A stretch of DNA of 27,998 nt from NCBI GenBank assembly GCA_044351045.1, contig JBILGM010000042.1, forward strand, positions 1-27,998, given 5' to 3'. The position numbers and the translations under genes were made by a program. The stretch comes from UBA6136 sp044351045. GTDB lineage: Bacteria > Pseudomonadota > Gammaproteobacteria > Methylococcales > Methylococcaceae. Each line of letters starts with the position of its first letter. Within the stretch, counting starts at the first letter, position 1. Of this stretch, positions 25,875-27,998 are shown piece after piece. Under the pieces are notes generated by a model that saw only the letters and a program-made list of their open reading frames with translations, made no database searches and was not told the DNA's origin.

Positions 25875-25933
25875 TCCCGCCCCCATCCTTTATTGCAAGA
25901 CTGGATTACTTAACAGCAATAATGTCGTCCCAT

Positions 25934-25962
25934 AAAAAAAGCCCCAGTGAAGGGGCTTTTTT
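25934..25962. terminator. Bidirectional rho-independent terminator
   Basis: An A-run (25934-25940), the stem GCCCC (25941-25945) and GGGGC (25952-25956) with loop AGTGAA, and a T-run (25957-25962). It can terminate both the plus-strand methyltransferase and a minus-strand transcript arriving from about 26150. Confidence 0.88.
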
Positions 25963-26023
25963 GTTTCGTGTGAAGAAAGGGAGCATTTTTAGGCTCGGTG
26001 TATGATTTTCATGCGTTGAAAAA

Positions 26024-26149
26024 TCACTTGGCTCGTCGTGACTGTTTTTTCCGGATGGGGACCAGTTCGGACTTCGGCTCCCTGCAATTCGGCAGTTCGA
26101 CCGTGGCCATGGCGGTAATGAGGACGACAGTGGTGATGACTAATTCCAT
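26024..26149 (-). CDS. Possible small membrane-type peptide, 41 residues
   Basis: An open frame on the minus strand from ATG 26149 to the TGA at 26024-26026. It begins with the hydrophobic stretch MELVITTVVLITAMATVEL and ends in a basic tail (IRKKQSRRAK). This is the layout of a very short membrane peptide. It lies between a TATAAT (26236-26231) about 80 bases upstream and the two-way terminator at 25934-25962 downstream. The ribosome binding site is weak and no family is recognised. The rest of the 25963-26350 gap holds no other gene that I can support. Chance opening cannot be excluded. Confidence 0.3.
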   Translation of the reverse strand: MELVITTVVLITAMATVELPNCREPKSELVPIRKKQSRRAK

Positions 26150-26230
26150 TGATTGACTTCAGTTGTTGAACACGCCGCCAGCGCGACAGAAAAAGACATC
26201 AATAGGTTCGCATCTACCTTTATTGTTTCC

Positions 26231-26236
26231 ATTATA
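26231..26236 (-). promoter_or_regulatory. Consensus -10 hexamer on the minus strand
   Basis: The minus strand reads a perfect TATAAT at 26236-26231. No matching -35 is present at 16-18 bases upstream, so this is only a candidate promoter for the small reverse frame at 26024-26149. Confidence 0.2.
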
Positions 26237-26350
26237 GAAATTCATGACAGCAATCCGTCTCCACTTATCCACCCGATCAAGCCGTAGTTCAGCACGCCTT
26301 TTGGCGCAGTTCTAACATCCTCTGTCTTCAATAATACCAAGACGCAAGAG

Positions 26351-27043
26351 ATGTCCATGTCGCAAGATCTAACCCCTGACACATCCACCAATCTGCCGGC
26401 AAGCGCTGCCATTTATAGCCGTGCGATGCTCACGCTTTACGATGCCTATGTCCTGGGATTTTCGAACACTTGGGTATGGCGATGCCCTTCCCGACATATT
26501 TTGAGGCTCTATGATTGCCAGATTTCCGACCATCATTTAGAGGTGGCTGTCGGAACCGGCTACTTCCCGGATCATTGCCGTTTTCCCACCTCCAACCCAC
26601 ACATTGATCTCTTTGATATTCACCCCGACACGCTGGCGTCAGGGGGACGCCGACTTGAGCGATATCATCCGCGGTGTTTCCAGGGCAATATCTTCAACGC
26701 GAGCGACTTACCTCATGATCGCTATGATTCGATCGCCATCAATTACTTGATCCATTGCCTGCCGGGGTCACTCTTGGATAAGGGCCAAAAAGTGCTCGAT
26801 CATGTGATCCCTCTTTTGCACCCCACGGATGGAAGGTTATTTGGCAGCACCATTCTAGGCGTCGGTGTTCGCCATAACGCCTTGGGATACCGGCTCATGG
26901 CCTTGTACAACCGTAAAGGGATCTTTGGCAATATGAATGACAGCGAGGAAGATCTCCATCGACTGCTGGATCGCTCTTTTGCCGCTTACGATCTGGAGAT
27001 CAGGGGTTGCGTGGCCCTCTTTACCGGATACATGAGCAGTTGA
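26351..27043 (+). CDS. Class I SAM-dependent methyltransferase
   Basis: A 230-residue methyltransferase of a family different from that at 25101. Motif I is LEVAVGTGYF at 63-72. An acidic residue in DLFDIHPDTL (about 87-96) should bind the SAM ribose, and YDSIAINYLIHCLPG is the motif IV region. The N-terminus IYSRAMLTLYDAYVLGFSN, and the end (EIRGCVALFTGYMSS), match small methyltransferases often found beside polyketide or other secondary pathways. ATG 26351 and ATG 26357 are both possible. The stop overlaps the TTG start of the next gene, so dinB may be translationally coupled to it. Substrate unknown. Confidence 0.78.
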   Translation: MSMSQDLTPDTSTNLPASAAIYSRAMLTLYDAYVLGFSNTWVWRCPSRHILRLYDCQISDHHLEVAVGTGYFPDHCRFPTSNPHIDLFDIHPDTLASGGRRLERYHPRCFQGNIFNASDLPHDRYDSIAINYLIHCLPGSLLDKGQKVLDHVIPLLHPTDGRLFGSTILGVGVRHNALGYRLMALYNRKGIFGNMNDSEEDLHRLLDRSFAAYDLEIRGCVALFTGYMSS

Positions 27044-27998
27044 GCGCGCACGTCTCCTCTTATCGCAAGATCATCCATATCGATATGGATGCCTTCTATG
27101 CGGCGGTGGAGCAACGCGATCGTCCAGAATTAAGGGGTAAGCCGGTCATCGTCGGTGGGCAACCGAACAGTCGGGGCGTTGTCGCCACCTGCAGTTATGA
27201 GGCGAGAGCCTTTGGGGTGCGCTCGGCGATGCCGTCCAGCCAGGCTATGCGCCTGTGCCCGGGGGCGATCTGCGTGCCGCCACGATTTGAAGTGTATCGG
27301 GCGGTGTCCTTGGAGATTCGGGACATCTTCCTGGACCTGACGGATGTGGTGGAAGGCATCTCGCTGGATGAGGCCTATTTGGATGTCACTACGAGTTCGG
27401 CCTGTCAGGGCTCAGCGACGCTGATGGCGAAGGAGATCAAGCAGCAGATTCGGGACGTGACCGGTCTGACCGCGTCAGCCGGGGTGTCCTACAACAAGTT
27501 CCTGGCCAAGATCGCCTCGGATCGGGACAAGCCGGATGGGCTGTGTTGCATTCTGCCGCGTGAGGCAGCAGGTATCCTGAGAACCATGCCTGTAGGTCAT
27601 TTCCATGGGATTGGTCCGGCGACAGAACGCAAACTGATGGGCTTGAGCGTCGAGACCGGCGCAGATCTGGAGCAGTTATCGCTGGAGACCTTGTCCCAGC
27701 ACTTCGGCAAGGCCGGTGAGTATTACTATCGGATTGTGCGGGGGCAGGATGATCGACCGGTCAATCCCAATCGAGCGCGCAAGTCTTATGGGGCGGAGAC
27801 GACCTTCGAGACGGATCTCTCTGATACCGAAATCATGCTTGAGCATCTGATCGGCCTGACGGAGCGGGTGTTGGCGAAGATGACGGCCCGCCAGGAATGC
27901 GGCTGCACGCTAACGCTGAAGGTCAAATACGCCGACTTTGAACAAGTCACCCGTAGCCGGACCCTGGCGTTTCCTTTTCTACAGACAGCGGATGTGGC
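27040..27998 (+). CDS. dinB: DNA polymerase IV (partial, cut by the window edge)
   Basis: Y-family translesion polymerase, error-prone synthesis past DNA damage, partner of the sliding clamp. The N-terminus carries the metal-binding HIDMDAFYAAVEQ (Asp15) and the SLDEAYLDV motif at 109-117 with catalytic Asp110 and Glu111; Tyr20 occupies the steric-gate position. The helix-hairpin-helix region (VGHFHGIGPATERKL) and little-finger region (ARKSYGAETTFETDL) follow in the family order. The only start that precedes the motif without adding unrelated residues is TTG 27040, which overlaps the stop of the methyltransferase. The gene is open at the right edge, with about 319 of an expected 350 or so codons visible. 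Confidence 0.93.
   Translation, partial: MSAHVSSYRKIIHIDMDAFYAAVEQRDRPELRGKPVIVGGQPNSRGVVATCSYEARAFGVRSAMPSSQAMRLCPGAICVPPRFEVYRAVSLEIRDIFLDLTDVVEGISLDEAYLDVTTSSACQGSATLMAKEIKQQIRDVTGLTASAGVSYNKFLAKIASDRDKPDGLCCILPREAAGILRTMPVGHFHGIGPATERKLMGLSVETGADLEQLSLETLSQHFGKAGEYYYRIVRGQDDRPVNPNRARKSYGAETTFETDLSDTEIMLEHLIGLTERVLAKMTARQECGCTLTLKVKYADFEQVTRSRTLAFPFLQTADV

Noticed and set aside
1..27998. CRISPR arrays, tRNA and rRNA genes, intact insertion sequences.
   Set aside because: None seen by eye in the gaps; no repeat-spacer pattern or complete transposase was found.

Overview
The window looks like chromosome from a moderately GC-rich proteobacterium, most likely a gammaproteobacterium. The grounds are a TrkA/rhodanese pair, a CysQ phosphatase, an AcrB-type tripartite pump, a type II citrate synthase, a MaeB malic enzyme fused to a phosphotransacetylase domain, and a DinB polymerase. 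Class and genus are inferences from gene content; no rRNA or tRNA was seen.

Layout. (1) 197-3867: a PanE/ApbA-type reductase on the plus strand converges on a minus-strand run of cysQ, trkA and a rhodanese gene, with a REP-like palindrome between cysQ and trkA. (2) 3932-4510: a decayed type I restriction-modification locus in which the front of hsdM is joined to the tail of hsdR. (3) 4654-7265: a plus-strand run with a small helical protein, an outer-membrane beta-barrel protein, an unusual AroE-like dehydrogenase and a lipoprotein. (4) 7297-10234: minus strand, a small secreted protein and a large PQQ-type beta-propeller protein with three c-type heme sites. (5) 10509-16373: divergent from it, a complete outer membrane factor, adaptor and RND pump operon. 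(6) 16422-16670: a DUF5710-like fragment interrupted by an amber codon. (7) 16815-18356: an NCS2-type permease on the minus strand. (8) 18537-20484: a TatT-like periplasmic TPR protein and a ceramide-glucosyltransferase-like GT. (9) 20775-24394: citrate synthase and malic enzyme. (10) 24395-25104: remnants of a serine recombinase tail and its usual small partner gene, broken by a frameshift and two stops. (11) 25101-27998: two different SAM methyltransferases separated by a strong two-way terminator and a possible 41-residue reverse gene, then DNA polymerase IV, which runs off the right edge.

How they work together. The envelope theme is strong: RND efflux, periplasmic heme/quinone protein, outer-membrane protein, lipoprotein and glycolipid synthesis. 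Citrate synthase and malic enzyme form a carbon-flux pair. Three separate relics of mobile or defence DNA (hsd, DUF5710, recombinase pair) lie between otherwise ordinary chromosomal genes and suggest repeated insertion followed by decay. I did not find a clearly new intact system. The strongest candidates for a second look are the three-heme PQQ protein, the AroE paralogue without the shikimate-binding serines, and the relics themselves.
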